Part shown: in pieces, positions 29,140 to 42,362 of the stretch
How positions within the stretch are numbered: position 1 is the stretch's first letter
How the letters are laid out: each line of letters opens with the position of its first letter
DNA from: Nymphaea colorata
Lineage: Eukaryota > Streptophyta > Magnoliopsida > Nymphaeales > Nymphaeaceae
Direction: 5' to 3'
Assembly: GCF_008831285.2 (NCBI RefSeq)
Contig: NC_045142.1
Location: 5,339,501 to 5,403,500 of the forward strand
DNA length: 64,000 nt
Position numbers and translations under genes: made by a program
Notes under the pieces: model-generated
What the model saw: only the letters and a program-made list of their open reading frames with translations
Databases searched by the model: none
Told to the model about the DNA's origin: nothing

Positions 29140-30599
29140 AAACCCCTTAACTCTAGGTCATTTGTAGGAAATATTGCCCTCGGTCCTTCATCTCACATAT
29201 TACAAACTTTTAGGTAGCGCTTGGATGAACTTCTTGAAACAAATTTTGTTAGTTTTATTTTCAATTGTGAGCCTCTTATAAGAAAACATAAATACAAAAA
29301 TAAAGTTGTTTTGGGTGAGTGGGGTTTCCCACCTCCCAGCCCAAGCCTCCACCCAACCTCTTCAGTACAAAGATAAAATTGTGTGAATTGGTAAAGTTGT
29401 AGGTGTAGCATGAGAAAGAGGAATTGGAAGAACCATAAGTTGGTCTTTTATATTCAAATTCCTCACAAATTCTCAACCTTTCCTTTTTGCCTTGTCCTTT
29501 GCTTCGGATCAAATGCATGAATGAATGATGCTGCCTTATCTGTGTTACTGCTGGGAACGTGATTGTTACTTGTGGTTTGTGTCTTGATAATTAAAGTGGG
29601 TATTGGAAATTTAAACAATCATTAGACCAAGGAAAATGCCCATAAGCCCTAATTTCAGGTGGAAATGACCTTATAGAAGGCATTAAAAACTCTTCAACCT
29701 TAAATATAATCAATCATCTTAAAGTTACCTTGAAAAACGAAATCCACATAAGGTTATAAGGTATTTGACCAAATAAAAACTTGTTTGAAGGAGCAGACAA
29801 AACGTCTTAGAAGTATATTTTTGAAGATGTCGGCTCAAAAGTACACCTCATAAATTAAACAGGAGAAACGAATATCTACTCACCTTAAGGTTTGGTAGCA
29901 TTTGGATCTGAGACCCAAGGCTGATTTTAAATCCATATTAGGTTAAGTCAACAGCTTAAACAAAGAATAGGTTTCTCAACTGAGGATTTCAAATCTATGT
30001 TACCTTGTGAAAACCACGGACTTGTAATCCAAGTGGAGGGGTCTGACCACAGATCCATGGTTTTAAAATCTGTGGTACCTCAGACCTGAGATCCAAAACC
30101 GTCAAATATAGCTGTAAGAGTGGAATTAGAAAGGATTTTGTGAAACATAATATCTCGTAGCAGCATGTCTGAGGCAGGGTGTCTCGCTCTCTCTCTCATA
30201 AAAGTAAAAAAGATGACTCTTCTGTCACGCATACTGTTGTCTAAAGCAACAAAACTATATGATAAGCTACAATGTGGGTGTATGATTTCGAGTCAGATCT
30301 TTTATGACAGTCCATTACATCAATCATTTCAAAGGCATACTTTGGGCTTGATCTAAACCCGAACATGGACCTACTAGGCCTACTGAGTACAGTTATGGCA
30401 TCGAAACCATGATCAGTACTCTCTCTTACTTAATTTAGAGCTTTTTATATTATATTTCTCCACATAGAAATGAAACCCATTTAGAAGAGGTGAAAAAAAA
30501 ACAGATTTTAGTTCAAATGTTTGATTAAATTGAGATCCAGAGCAGAATTAACTAGATACGCTGCAGCAATTGTCTTTTTTACTTTTGTATGATTGTTTT

Positions 30600-30760
30600 T
30601 TATTTATTTATTGGGCAGTAGTAGAACCAAAAAAATAATACTCTAATCTTGTGGGGAACTTATATATATTTAAAAATAAATATTTAAAATTTTTATTTAA
30701 AATTTAAAAACTTTTAAGAGACTCGTGTGGACAACTGCCCACACCTGTAACAATGTGGTG
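30600..30760. mobile_element. Family C MITE-like insertion in copy B
   Basis: Sequence absent from copy A between 'gggttgtat' and 'gtgagttttcag'. It has 'gtggggaacttatatatatt', a TA/AAA-rich core, 'aaaaacttttaagagactcg' and 'gtggacaactgcccacacct'. The last block recurs as 'gaacaattgcccacaa' at 35101 and 'cacaattgcccacacagc' at 58078. Boundaries are approximate. Confidence 0.5.
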
Positions 30761-31385
30761 AGTTTTCAGAACTTATATAGATGGTTAAAAAACCCTACCA
30801 TATAAATATATGAATTTCATGTATGTTTCTTAAAAATGTTCCGACTTATTTGCCATGAAATTTTCCAACTTACCATGAAACCCTACTGTAAAGTTTATTT
30901 TTATGTGATTCAGTCCCGTATAGACTTATGTCCACGGTAGAAAGTCACTCTCTTTCTTACCTATGTTTCATTTTCATGGGATGTCTATAGGGGTGGATGG
31001 AGCTATGGGAAACTGCTCGTTCAAACCAACAAAAAAAATGTTTATTTTCATAGTGATATTTTTATGGTTTTTTTTTTTTTTGTTTGCATATTATTCTTGA
31101 AATTTTAAAATTTTATAACAAGTGCCCTTTAACCATAATTTTCGATCTCCTATCTCCACCCTTGAAGCCTCCCTATAAATTTCTGTCTCATTGTTCAGGC
31201 TAAGATCGATGCTATTCTAGACTCTCTCTCCATTTGGCGGTGTACCCAAATGGTTCGTACCACCATTTATCACCATTAAGCAATATTAAGAGTAACTGTA
31301 GGCAGCAATATTAAGAGTAACTTTGGTACATGCCAGGGGATTGGCACTGCGGATGGTATGGAGGCTGGTAGGCAGCTGATCTCTG

Positions 31386-31517
31386 TTTTAAGTTTTTAAG
31401 ATGTCAACTTTCTGTGCCGTAAAATGAGTGCATTGATATGCAAATTAAAGCTTTTAAGTTTTTAAGATGTCAACTTTCTGTGCCGTAAAATGAGTGCATT
31501 GATATGCAAATTAAAGC
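31386..31517 (+). repeat. 66-bp tandem duplication
   Basis: 'taagtttttaagatgtcaac' through 'gcattgatatgcaaattaaa' occurs twice with a 66-bp period and no visible differences. Copy A has one diverged version near 12895-12950, so the duplication arose after the segmental duplication. Confidence 0.9.
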
Positions 31518-33801
31518 AAAGTAAAAAATGTAAGCTAAAACACCAAAACCAAGTTTGCTGCCTTCGGGGACTGTTTGCTTTCTTGTTACGACGAAATACT
31601 CTTCCCGCTCACTCAACAAGAGTGCAATTTGAATTTGACTACTAGCCCTATCTCAAAATCCATGCATCTATAGGTTGTTTACACAGGAAAAGTCTAGACT
31701 TGTCATAAGCATGAAATATTGGCGGGCTGTAATGACGCTTTGGTATGGAGTTAGGTTTTGAAAGTTAGCTCCACTATGAACTGATGAAGAAGGTGAGTCT
31801 GTCATGGGTGTTGAATTTGTCCTGTCTCCAACATGTCTATATTATATAGAAGTCACGCTCGAGTCAACCCCTATTAACAGTTAAAAAATAATATTATTAT
31901 TAATCTAAAATAATATATAAATATAATTAATCATAATAAAATACATATAATTATATATATATAATATTAGATATAAGCTATCAGACCGAGTAGTGCCTAC
32001 CCGAGCTGAGCTGGCTTGATGCCAATTTTCGGGCCCGAGTCGAGCCAGGTATGGGTACCCGGCCCGGTGCTCAGACTAATTTATAAGTCTATACTTATAA
32101 AAGCATACGACCACTATCTACCATTTTTGTCTTTATGCCAACAAAGAAATGAAGTTCTCCCAAGTCTAAACGGCCAAGCCAGATATTCGCAAAGAATTTA
32201 ACTACCATTTTTGTTCTTGTTTTCTTTTTTTTTTTGTACCCTAGTCTATTTAGACCTGAACCTTGAAGACATGAAGGTATGGTCTTCAGAATTTTATGCT
32301 TAAAAGGTGGTTTTAGTAAAATAAACATTTAAAAAAAACATTAAAGTAAACTTTCTTTAGCTCGCTAGGGCACATGAGCTAGAATGGCCCTTAGATCAAC
32401 CCCAAGTCATTTAGAACAAAGGTGCAAATGGATCGGATCCGGGTCAGCTAAATCTACAAATGAGATGAATACATCATAAATCAAAACTAAGAACACCCAA
32501 AAATTGTTTTAGTTTGTAAAGCAATAAAAACTACTATTAACGGCTGTTTTGCAACAGTAATAATCTGTTATTGTCTTACCAACTTACTCCAAAAAAAAAA
32601 AAAGGCAAATTCATAGCGCACGGTAACAACTGTTGTTTCATGAAACTGCTCCATTCTTTAAGAGATTCATGAAATACTTTATTATGATCAAACAATCTCA
32701 CCATATTTTGAGATCTGCTTTGGACTGTCCAAGATATGCCTGCAATGGGCTGCAGAACCAGATCTTCTTAAAAGCTAAGCTTGGATTCTTCCGCACAAAC
32801 TACGAAGACCCGACCCGGAACAGATTCAACACAGAAAATTTCCTCCGCAGTGGCAAATTTTATCCTTATTTCGCAAACTGCTTGCTTTTATATAAAAGTT
32901 TTGTTACTGTTAGATTTTTTGACAGGGCGGAGGGCTTAATAGGGGATCTCCTGACTCTTCTCAGTTCTCAAGACTCAAGTGGGAAGTAGAGCTTCGGATG
33001 CTTTTTGTTAGAAAATTTTGGACTCCTAATGAAAATTTCCAACAATTAAAATGCGGATCCCGAGGGGTCGCTTTGTGCTTTAATTCTATTAGGTAAAAGA
33101 AATTTTGAATTTTAGATAAATAAAGTGGATCTTTTTTTAGCTTTTATGGAAAAGCCTAAAGTTCGGCCGATCCAAGTTCAAAATCAAGCGGCGACTTTTT
33201 GCTTTTTCTGAAGTGACTTGTAGAAAGGGAAGCAACGGCTTCTTCAAGACGGCGAACGGGTCGGATATGGCAAGGTGATATCTGATCCGGATATGTACTC
33301 AAATCCGGATCCAGGGCAGATCTCCTTAGTGCAGTGGGTTAAGCTTGAATCCAAGTTATCATTTTTTTTCTCAGTTTTCTTTGATGCAATGGGCATTTGG
33401 TGCTCCAGGAGTCCATTTTGGAAGCTTTGGACAGGAAGATGCAGTTCAGATTGACATAAGTGCGACTCCGTGAACATTATGCGATTTCCCTGATCGAGCT
33501 ATGCTCCGTTTCGCTTGAGAAAGATCGATATCATCAAATCGATCGGCAATATTAAGTGCAAATAGATCAATTCATTCGAAGTCGTTTCATTTTAACATTC
33601 AGAAAAGGTTCTCTTGAATCGAATCAGACCCATTCCAGTTTGATCCAGAATCTGATTTAATGGAGAACATGGTTGGTTACATTTTTTTTTACAGAAAGAT
33701 CTTGCCTGGATTAATCATGCTTTAATGAAACTAAGAAAAAGTTGTCCTCTAAAAAGTTAAATTATAAATTTACGTTATTATATACAAATTTAAATGACTA
33801 T

Positions 33802-33832
<31 letters not shown>

Positions 33833-34105
33833 CACTTTTTTATATACAGTTGGATTTAGGATTTAAATTAATATCATTTCAGAAGTTACATGCACCCGAT
33901 AATATTCATTTCAGATTTAAATTAATATGTAGTAGGATTCGGATTCAAATTTGAATATCATAAATAATTGACTGTCCTTAGATTTTGAAAGTCAGTTTTC
34001 CATGTCACAATGTGGTTCAGATACTGTAGTAGTCCAAATTCTTTTACCTTGAAAATTTTTGAAAGAATATTATTTGTTATGTCATTACACTCATTTGCCA
34101 TTAAG
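31518..34105. other. Intergenic, no gene recognised
   Basis: Includes a family D-like GC-rich block at 31985-32075 (cgggcccgagtcgagccagg, acccggcccggtgctc) next to AT-only sequence. The 118-codon frame at 32633-32989 has no recognisable motif. 33800-33960 is low-complexity sequence of the gattcggattcaaatttgaa type seen also near 63.1 kb. Confidence 0.5.
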
Positions 34106-34200
34106 GTTGGGGATCAGGTCGGGTCGGTGAGTATGCGGCCCTACTCGGGCCTGGATCTTTATTGGGTTGGCTCGATGCCCCAGCTTATTTGTCACCTATC
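34106..34200. repeat. Family D fragment
   Basis: 'ggggatcaggtcgggtcggt' and 'gggcctggatctttattggg' then 'ggctcgatgcccc'. Composition and word order resemble the GC-rich ends of family D elements, without the AT core. Confidence 0.4.
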
Positions 34201-34229
34201 TCTATCTAGTTGTGTTAGTTGTTTACAAA

Positions 34230-34416
34230 CAGGGGCTGAGCTAAGATAGGGCTCACATGGGTGCTCACCCCACCTCAAATTTAAAAAAGAAAAAAACATG
34301 TAAATTTTATAAATTTTCACTTGTTTTATATAAAACTTTTGAAAAATGATATTTTGGTCATAATTGAAATTTAAAAACTTTAATTTGACCCATGAAAATT
34401 TTTTTGCTCCACCTTG
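34230..34416 (+). mobile_element. hAT-like MITE (family B) with target-site duplication
   Basis: 187 bp from CAGGGGCTGAG to CTCCACCTTG. Flanks are tttacaaa (34222-34229) and tttacaca (34417-34424), an 8-bp direct repeat with one mismatch. The core ('acatgtaaattttataaatt', 'ttttatataaaacttttgaa', 'gacccatgaaaatttttttg') matches 8633-8841. No coding capacity. Confidence 0.85.
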
Positions 34417-34958
34417 TTTACACATTTGATGGTGCAACGACATAACACTGAAAGCGCTCTTTATAAATTTAAGCTTGCAAAACCAAAATGATTATTTTAC
34501 ACTAGTTGTTACGTTTTTTTTTAACACGAAGGTCACATCTGCTAACAAATTGTAACTTCAGTAACTGTAAAGTTAAATCAGTATTAATGCCATAGATCCA
34601 TACATCCGAAGTCATATGAGAGGGAAGTCTGGCTGGAGGTCTATCGATTCCAAGATACGATATTTAGAGAGAGGTTTATGGTGTCATCCTTGCACCAATC
34701 ATGCACAAGATTTAGAATCTTGTATCACTTTAAATCTTAGTTCTAGGTAATCAAACACATTCTACTACACAAACAACTTGGATAGTGTTGAGATATGAAA
34801 CTGCATTAAAAAGTGTGAATCTTAAGATTTTTAGTTTAAAAAATTGAGGATCTTAATGGTGTGGACAAGAAATCCATGTTTCATGTAAAAAACAGTGAAT
34901 TTAAAGTTATATGGGGAGTGTTGACCTTAAATCTATAAATTTAAGGTCGTGTATGTTC

Positions 34959-35496
34959 CAGCGGTGGAACTATAAAAATTGGTTAAAGGGCACTTATTTA
35001 AAAATATTTATATTTGGTGGGGCACTTTAATAAATATATATACATATATATTTATATATATATAATCCATTTAAAAATAAAGAAATTAAAAAACTAATGT
35101 GAACAATTGCCCACAATTTACCATATGGCTCTGCCTGTGGTCGTTAAGCATAGGCTGAGTCAAGGTAGGGTCCACATGAATTTTGGCCCTACTTAAAACA
35201 AAAGTTTACGTTTAAATTTTAAAAAATTTTACTTGTTGTATATAAAAATTTAAAAAAATAATAATTCGGTTTTACTCAAAATTTAGAAACTTAATTCGAC
35301 TCTCTCATATGAAAAATTTTTAGCTCTGCACTCAGATTATCCTAAATACATGCAAACTTTTTAAAGAAGAAAGACTGATTTAAAAAACCAGAAAATTAGT
35401 GACAACAATTTTAAAAATGACTAGAAATGTTTGGGTATATTTGTTTTAGTGGTAGGAGCTTTTGTTTAAAAATACTTATATATTTGGTGGGGGCAC

Positions 35497-35541
<45 letters not shown>

Positions 35542-35861
35542 GTGTGTATTTATGTTAAAGATATCTATTTAAAAAAAAAACTAGTGTTGACGGCTCACAC
35601 GAGCCTTGACTCTACCTAAAAAATTAAATATTTATATTTCAATTTTAAAAAATCTAATTTGTTTTATATAAAAATTTTAAAAAATAAAATTTTAGCGCTA
35701 CTTATAGACTTTAATTGGGCCCATGTAAAATTTGTGGCTCCGCTCATGATGGTAATCTCATCATGAATTTCATATTTCATGATGCAAACATTTTAAAAAG
35801 AAAGATCTGATTTGAAAAAACCAGAAAATTAGTGACCACAAGCTTAAAAAATCACTGGAAA
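34959..35861 (+). repeat. Composite tandem duplication of MITE-derived units
   Basis: Unit 1 (34959-35428) has a family C part ending 'gaacaattgcccacaattta', a family B part at 35151-35335, and a tail with 'ccagaaaattagtgac'. Unit 2 (about 35440-35861) repeats the order: 'atatttggtgggggcactta', a TA array, family B at 35593-35752, and the same tail. Equivalent tail points at 35348 and 35781 give a period near 433 bp. Unit 2 has lost part of the C block and carries an expanded TA run at 35502-35539. Confidence 0.7.
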
Positions 35862-37500
35862 TGTAGCAGCTACCTGAAAAAAAAAACAAAAAAACCTCAA
35901 AAAGGAAAAGAGGAAGGAACAGCGATTGTTTGCCTTATGCAGCGGGGGAGGGAGAACAAAAGGCCGGACAGACCACGTGCATGTGAATCCCGATAAGTTC
36001 GGACGCGCTTTTTTTGTTTGTTTATTTCTTTATTTTTGCCAGCTTTAATTATCACGGCGAGTATATTCTTAGTTATCTTATCTCCAAGCGTGTCGTCCGC
36101 CGTCCGAGAGCAGTAAAATCGCATGAAATGCGCTGAAAAGAAAAATTCTCATAAGCTGGAGACAAGCTGTCACAGATTCATTAATAGATTTTACTAATTT
36201 AGTTAGAGGGCGTTTGCGTACTTAAAAAAGGTTTTGGATTCGCGACGACTCTGCGTGCTTTCACTCATAAACAAAATCTATGGTTAGCATGATCAGAGAG
36301 GAGAGAGTCTCACTTTACATTTAGGGATTTCAAATCATGATGATTTAATATCCAGGGGCAATCAAATGCCTCGTCAGTTACTCAAAGCATCAATTCATCC
36401 ATTATCTAATTCATTTTTTTTTAGGGGTAAGTGTGCTCGCCCTACAGTGTTTTCACAGCGTCAGGCCCTTTTACGGGCTAGGAAGTAGCGCGCTAAGACG
36501 TGACAATGGTCGCTCCAAGGACTCCAACCAAGCCGTTAGAGGAGCAGGACCACCTTGTCGCCCAATGCGCTACCACCCTTCACTTGCATTGAAAATTTGT
36601 AAAACTAAATGTGTGTAGCAATTTTGTTAACATATACATCAAGCGGAGCAGAAAAAAATTTGGGTAGTTTTTGATTGCTTAGAATCTTAAATTTGAGGTA
36701 ATATGACATCTGCATTGCTATGAAATTCATTGTAAAAAAAAAAAATTCCAGTGTAGTGAATTTTATAAAATCCTTAGTTGAAAGCAAAAAATTGTAAATG
36801 TGTAGGCCAAAATGTATTTGTTTCACCATGAATCTGAGATCCCCTTTGATCTTAGATAGTTGTTTTTGGAATATTCACTTGCTCAAACAAGAAATGGATC
36901 TCCACATCAGTAGAAGGAGAGGATTGGATCGAATCCATCTTCAGTTTAACAGACATAGCTAAAGTGAAGGAGGTTGAACTATTGGAGCCAATATTTTGAA
37001 CTTTATTTTTCAAATAAGCTTTACCAAGCTAAACCAGAATAACTCATTCAAGCTTAATTACTCTTGCTAAGAAAATACATATTTGATTGGTGATATGAAT
37101 GAACTGGCTACTTAATTACTCATACTCATTTAAACACTTTTAAAAATTCAAGCTACCTATCAATGTCTGTTCTCTTTCTTCTTAAAATGAACCAATAATC
37201 TATTTGAAAGTGTTGGACAATAGCAACATTTTGTTAAGTTTGATAAATATACCCAAAAAATTAAAAGAATATTATAATTTTAGATGCTCCATGCATAAGC
37301 TGACACATGGGTGTCAGGAAATCGCATGACAAGAAATTTCTCATTTTGACTCCTTTTTCTTTTTTCTTTTTTTTGTTTTATACGGTAAGCCTAATTTATT
37401 TTCAAATTCAACAACTGGAAGGATAATATATTTAATGCAAATAAAACTGTTGTGTAGTGTACGTAAACGTGACAAGAATATTTTTCTTTATAAATAAAAT
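35862..37500. other. Intergenic, no gene recognised
   Basis: No protein or RNA family was recognised. 36425-36590 is GC-richer and gives a 61-codon frame without known motif. Confidence 0.5.
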
Positions 37501-37504
37501 TTTA

Positions 37505-37800
37505 TAAAATGGCACCGTACGCGGTTCCGGTACGCGCTAGTAGCGTACCAAAGATCTCTTGTGTGCAGGGCATCAGAGGGCTGAGGGATTTACGAATCTT
37601 TTCCTCGCCGGTGGCGACCGCAACCGAGCGCGTCGTACAGGTGGACCGGCCGGTCTCCAGCTGCCTGAAGCACGGAGAACCAGGCGACCTTACACCATAC
37701 AACGACAGGCAGTGAGAAGTTGTCAGCCAAGTACATCCGCTAACTAATAAATAAATGAGCAGCTCCCTGCTTCCCTTCCCGATGTGCTCCCTCTCTTCGT
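37505..37800. other. Small GC-rich island, possible exon or transcript end
   Basis: A roughly 200-bp GC-rich stretch in AT-rich surroundings. A plus-strand frame of 68 codons (37509-37715) and a minus-strand frame of 66 codons (37702-37502) are both open. Neither matches a family I know. It could be an exon of an unrecognised gene, a gene fragment, or transposon-derived. Confidence 0.35.
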
Positions 37801-38847
37801 TGGCATTGTCTGTAACGACGCGTCTGTCCAGCTTTCTTCTTCCATTCGTTCAGCTCACTATATTTGTTTTGAGGAGAGTAGCTGTACGCCATCCATGAAG
37901 GAGTTCAGATTTTCGGTTTGATGTATCTCAAGATTCCGGCCAATCTTCACTGGGCTAAGGGTCTTGATTTGATGGATAATAATCTATCATCCAATAGCTT
38001 CAGTTTTAATTAGAAAAATTTTGACAATCAATTACTTAATAACTATCTTTATAAGCCCTTAAAAATATCACATAATCATCAATGCATGATTCAACTTTTT
38101 AAAGCAAGACATTACAATCAATCATCATCCATAACATGCACATGCATTCGTGTGTTTGAGACCCTAAGTCAGAATGTTGAATCGCTGACCTAACCCCTAC
38201 CAGCTTTAAACTTTCATGTGACGGATTGTAACCCTCTTCTTAGCAGTTTTAGTTTCAATCAAGAAAAAACAATTTCTTTTGTAAGTTTTTGAAGATCTTT
38301 CACAATATTTAACATGATACTAAAATTTTCAAAGTAGGACATTGCAATACTGGCTAGCGAATCAGTGAAAGTTTCATCAATATATACTATTTATTTGAAC
38401 TAGAAATAGTAAGGTGCACAATACTCTAGTGGACGGATATAGTAATATATATTTTTATTTGATTTTCTCAAAATATGTTGGATAGGAAAATCCCTATTAG
38501 ATTTGAAGCCATTTTTAAACTATATATATATAAAAGTGCTTAGCTTTCCGTACACAAGTCATACGACTACATATGGAAAATAAGGAAAATATGTGTTTGG
38601 GTGGAATTTATGGAGAAATAAGAGGGTTACTTAGAAAAAAGAAAATCATTTTTTGCCAGTAATGTTCAAAAAACTCAGCCAACCATATGTGGTTGGTGGA
38701 CAATGACGGCTTGATCTTGGGTGGTTACCAACCAGTTTTCACATCCACTTACGAACCCTGTTGCTCTCAACTACCGAAAGGCAGTGTACGGTTTGACCTG
38801 ACTGGCGTTTGGTGGGGTGGGGTGACGTGATGGGATCCTCAAACTTT

Positions 38848-38892
<45 letters not shown>

Positions 38893-39728
38893 GTGTGAAT
38901 GTAGCGTGAAGGTGTAGGCTTTTTTCAGTTTTAGCAACTAATTTTTAAATTTTAATAAACATTGAATATATATATGTGTGTGTGCGCATATCCAAGTTAT
39001 ATTCAGTAAAAGATCTACATAAGAAAATTCCTGTTGGTACTTTAAGGGTTATTTAATAGAAAAAAAAACTATTGTAACAAAAAATTTCTTCAGCAAACCT
39101 TGTTTTTGGCTATTCCTTAACAGAAAATTTATTCAGCCAAACTTTTTTAGCCTTGACAACATGAAAAAGATGAAGGCTTTCACTTACTTGATTCTAAGAT
39201 GTGCTTAAATGTGAAATTTATGAGAACAAGGTCATAAGAAAACCTACTTATAAATAACAGTTTGAGGACTCGATATATGACGGCCAGAAAGTTCACCTAT
39301 TACTTGCAGTCTTCATGTATTAATAATGTGTTGACCAACATCACATCATGCTGAATTAATTATATGCATCTGACTAGGACGACGAAATCAGTCACGAGAA
39401 CTTCCGTCTGATATATATTAGAACGTATTATGCTAAAACGTAATTGTTTAAAAACTTGAAATAATAAGATATATATTTATGCACACCGAATACACATAAA
39501 TTAATAGTTGAAAGCAGGCACTCATATGTAAATTTCTGTACACATGTGTAGTTGTACTTAAAATTTTGAAAAGTTTACGAGGCCCTGCCCCTTAGCCTAT
39601 ACGTGTAACGTGGCTTCCTCACTTTCTCTCTCCCCCCTCCAACAGACGGTCATGATCAACCCTTTAGTTAGGCGCACCAAATTTTTGTATATTAAAATGC
39701 TTTATTATTCTATAAAAGAAGGTTGTCT
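37801..39728. other. Intergenic with TA microsatellite at 38852-38890
   Basis: AT-rich with a ~39-bp TA array. No gene recognised. Confidence 0.55.
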
Positions 39729-39964
39729 TAGGGGGCCCGGTACACCCGGCCCGGTAGGCCGGACGGGGTTTGATTCGACCTCCGTAATATTAAAAAAAAA
39801 AAATTACTTTGTAAATTTAATAATATATATTTTATTATTTAAAATATAATTTATATTAAAAATGTTTTATAATTTAAAATTATTTTTTTTATTATAACCA
39901 AACCGAATTGGAGCCCTGTTTTTACCAGGCCAAGATAGGCCTGATCGCCCGATGCCCACCCTAA
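39729..39964. mobile_element. Family D repeat, both termini visible
   Basis: Starts TAGGGGGCCCGGTACACCCG and ends gatgcccaccctaa, whose reverse complement begins TAGGGTGGGCATC, so the ends form a short imperfect inverted repeat. The core of about 110 bp is AT-only. No clean target-site duplication was found. Confidence 0.65.
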
Positions 39965-41084
39965 TGAGTTGTACTAGATCACTAGTTAAGTTTTATTATT
40001 TATTATGATCGAATTCATTCCCAGGAATTCCTTTGGTTAGAAAAATGCCTAAAAGAAAAAATCTTTAAAGCCATGAAGCTAATAAATTCTAACAAATTTG
40101 GTGAGAATATTGACATGAAAATTTGTGGTTGAAAAACTCAAATAATGTGTAAATATATATAAAAAATTTTCTGAAAAGTTTGGGGGGCATGTGCCTGGAC
40201 TTGGTCCATACCGACGTGGCCAGCCGGCATCCATCCTCATTATAATAATAGCTTTTATATATTAAACGAAAGATGCAATCACGAGTGTGGCGTGGGGCTC
40301 CTTTGACCAAAGGCGGATCAGCGTCTGCCGAATATTCTAGAAAAAAGTTCCTTATAAAACATTTAATGGACAAAATAAATCCTAGAAAATTTTCAATGCA
40401 TATTCACTCGCCCTTTGACTCATCCATTATTTAGTCGTAAAGCTTGCGCAAGTGGACACAGAGGCGAGCACAAACTTTTTGATCCCCTTGGTTTCTTCCG
40501 CGTTTGGAGCTTATGACTACAGGCCGTGCGTACAACCGTGATCAGCCAATTTTTTTTTTTTAGCGATAACTTTGGCTGTGTTTGATGGAGAAAATGATTT
40601 CTTTTCACACGCAATTCGTTTGGTGGTGTAAGCGTTCATATATATATATATATATATATTAAAAAAGGAAGAAAGAAAAGGTTCAACTCCTTGTCTGATT
40701 TTCTTGTCTCATTGCATTTCAAGGATTTTTTAGGGTGACGTTCATACTAATCCACCTGGTCATTTGCATCGGTTGATTGATGATGATCTAGTTGGTGTAG
40801 TTCGACTTCGTGCTATAATTAGTTAATGCAGTTTTAAACCGTTCTTATGTACCAAAGAAAAAAATCTCCACGCTTTAAATGGTGTACCTTGATAATTTTT
40901 TCCATCAAATCAAATTGCCATGAGGAACTCAATTGTGTCGAGACCAATCTCAATTTGCATGACTTAGTGGCCAAATCTGTTAGAATCAACGTTTCTAATA
41001 ATTATGCTTTGGAATTTCGGTACATAATTATTTTTTACATGCTTTTATCCTTTGTTGCATTTGAACTTTCTTTTCCCCTATACA
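39965..41084. other. Intergenic, no gene recognised
   Basis: Short frames only. A TA run at 40637-40660. Confidence 0.5.
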
Positions 41085-41254
41085 CAGGGCGGAGCCAGGA
41101 TTTTTTAAGGGGATGGTCAAATGGTCCACGGGTCGGGCAAAAAGGAGCGACAAGTCGGATCAAAATAAAAAAAATTGATTTTTTCAATATAATTTTTTTT
41201 TTCATGTGTTCACCCGAGCCACGGCCCAAGCGACCCCCCCTCCCTCCGCCCCTG
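41085..41254 (-). mobile_element. hAT-like MITE (family A), reverse orientation, with target-site duplication
   Basis: 170 bp from CAGGGCGGAGCCAGG to CCCTCCGCCCCTG. Flanks are cctataca (41077-41084) and tctataca (41255-41262), an 8-bp direct repeat with one mismatch. Read on the minus strand the order (gggccgtggctcgggtgaac, A-rich block, gacttgtcgctcc) matches 16304-16501. Long frames across it are artefacts. Confidence 0.87.
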
Positions 41255-41689
41255 TCTATACATACCACCTTTTTTTTTAACAAAATTTTGCGACTTTCCT
41301 TTATAGGGTTGCATTGGAATCATATTGGTTATTGTGTTGTGTAAGCATCAAATACATTTTTTAGAAACTGCCATTTCATCCTTGTTCGCAAATCTTGTCC
41401 TACATATTCATGTTAATCTTTTCTGCCCATAACGATTTTGTCCACTTGTAGTGTTGGAACGTCGTGGCACACAAACTCCAAAAGAAAGCGAAGCTGGTTT
41501 ACCTCCATAGGGGACGTGCACGAAAAATTGGTTCACAAAGATAGAAATGACCAAAATACTCTCATTAAAATAATAAAAATAAATTTTTTAAAAATGTAAA
41601 AAAGGATTGTAAAAAAGTGAAAATGTATAAAACGCCTATTCTTATAAAAAAAAATTAAGAAATGACCTCCATCCTAATCTTGGTTAACC

Positions 41690-41985
41690 AGGTACCCGAT
41701 CGGCACTCGATACTAGGCTTGATTGGGCTTATGCCGGGCCGGCCCAAATAGTTTTTCTTTCTTAATTTTATTATTATTTTATTTAATATTAATATATATT
41801 TATTATTAAAAATACATCTTATATTAAAAAATTTATTTTATATTTTAAAAAAAATATTTTTTGTTTTAAACAGACTGAGCCGGGCTAGACCCGAGGCCGG
41901 GCTCAGGTTTCAAGCACAGGGCCGACCAGTGCCCAACTCTTATCGAGCCGGGCCGACCCGATCCACAGGTCTACCACATCCCAAT
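41690..41985. mobile_element. Family D repeat
   Basis: 'ggtacccgatcggcactcga', 'gccgggccggcccaaatag', an AT-only core of about 110 bp, then 'cagactgagccgggctagac', 'gaggccgggctcaggtttca' and 'gagccgggccgacccgatcc'. Same GC-end/AT-core plan as the other copies. Confidence 0.6.
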
Positions 41986-42119
41986 TTGGTGTATACTTGT
42001 TGCCTGCACATCTGCATGTATACCTGCATGTATACATGCTCAATCTCAAAAGAAAGGTATGCATTTATTTGGTCATGAACTGCAGCAAGATTAGTTTAGA
42101 CCTAAACATTGGTATTCCC

Positions 42120-42362
42120 TGTGGTTTAGCTCGGAACAATTAGTACCGAGCTTGAATGAACCAGGCCCAGGTCACAAAATTTGCTTCCGAACCTGCCCGA
42201 GTGGCTGGACTCTGCTCGATAACTTATTTAATATTTTATTTTGTTAAATATATGTTTTCATTATAATTATTATGTTCACATATTATATTTATATATTTTA
42301 TTATAATCGGGTCAGGCTCGGGCCTGGCCCCAATTTTTGGTTCGGGTGATGCCCAGCCCTAA
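42120..42362. mobile_element. Family D repeat
   Basis: 'tggtttagctcggaacaatt', 'aggcccaggtcacaaaattt', 'gcccgagtggctggactctg', AT core, then 'gggtcaggctcgggcctggc' and a right end 'gggtgatgcccagccct'. The right terminus agrees with the family's GGGCATC-type end. Confidence 0.55.

Noticed and set aside
41035-41344. Frames of 82 and 165 codons
   Set aside because: Both cross the family A MITE; translation is of repeat sequence.
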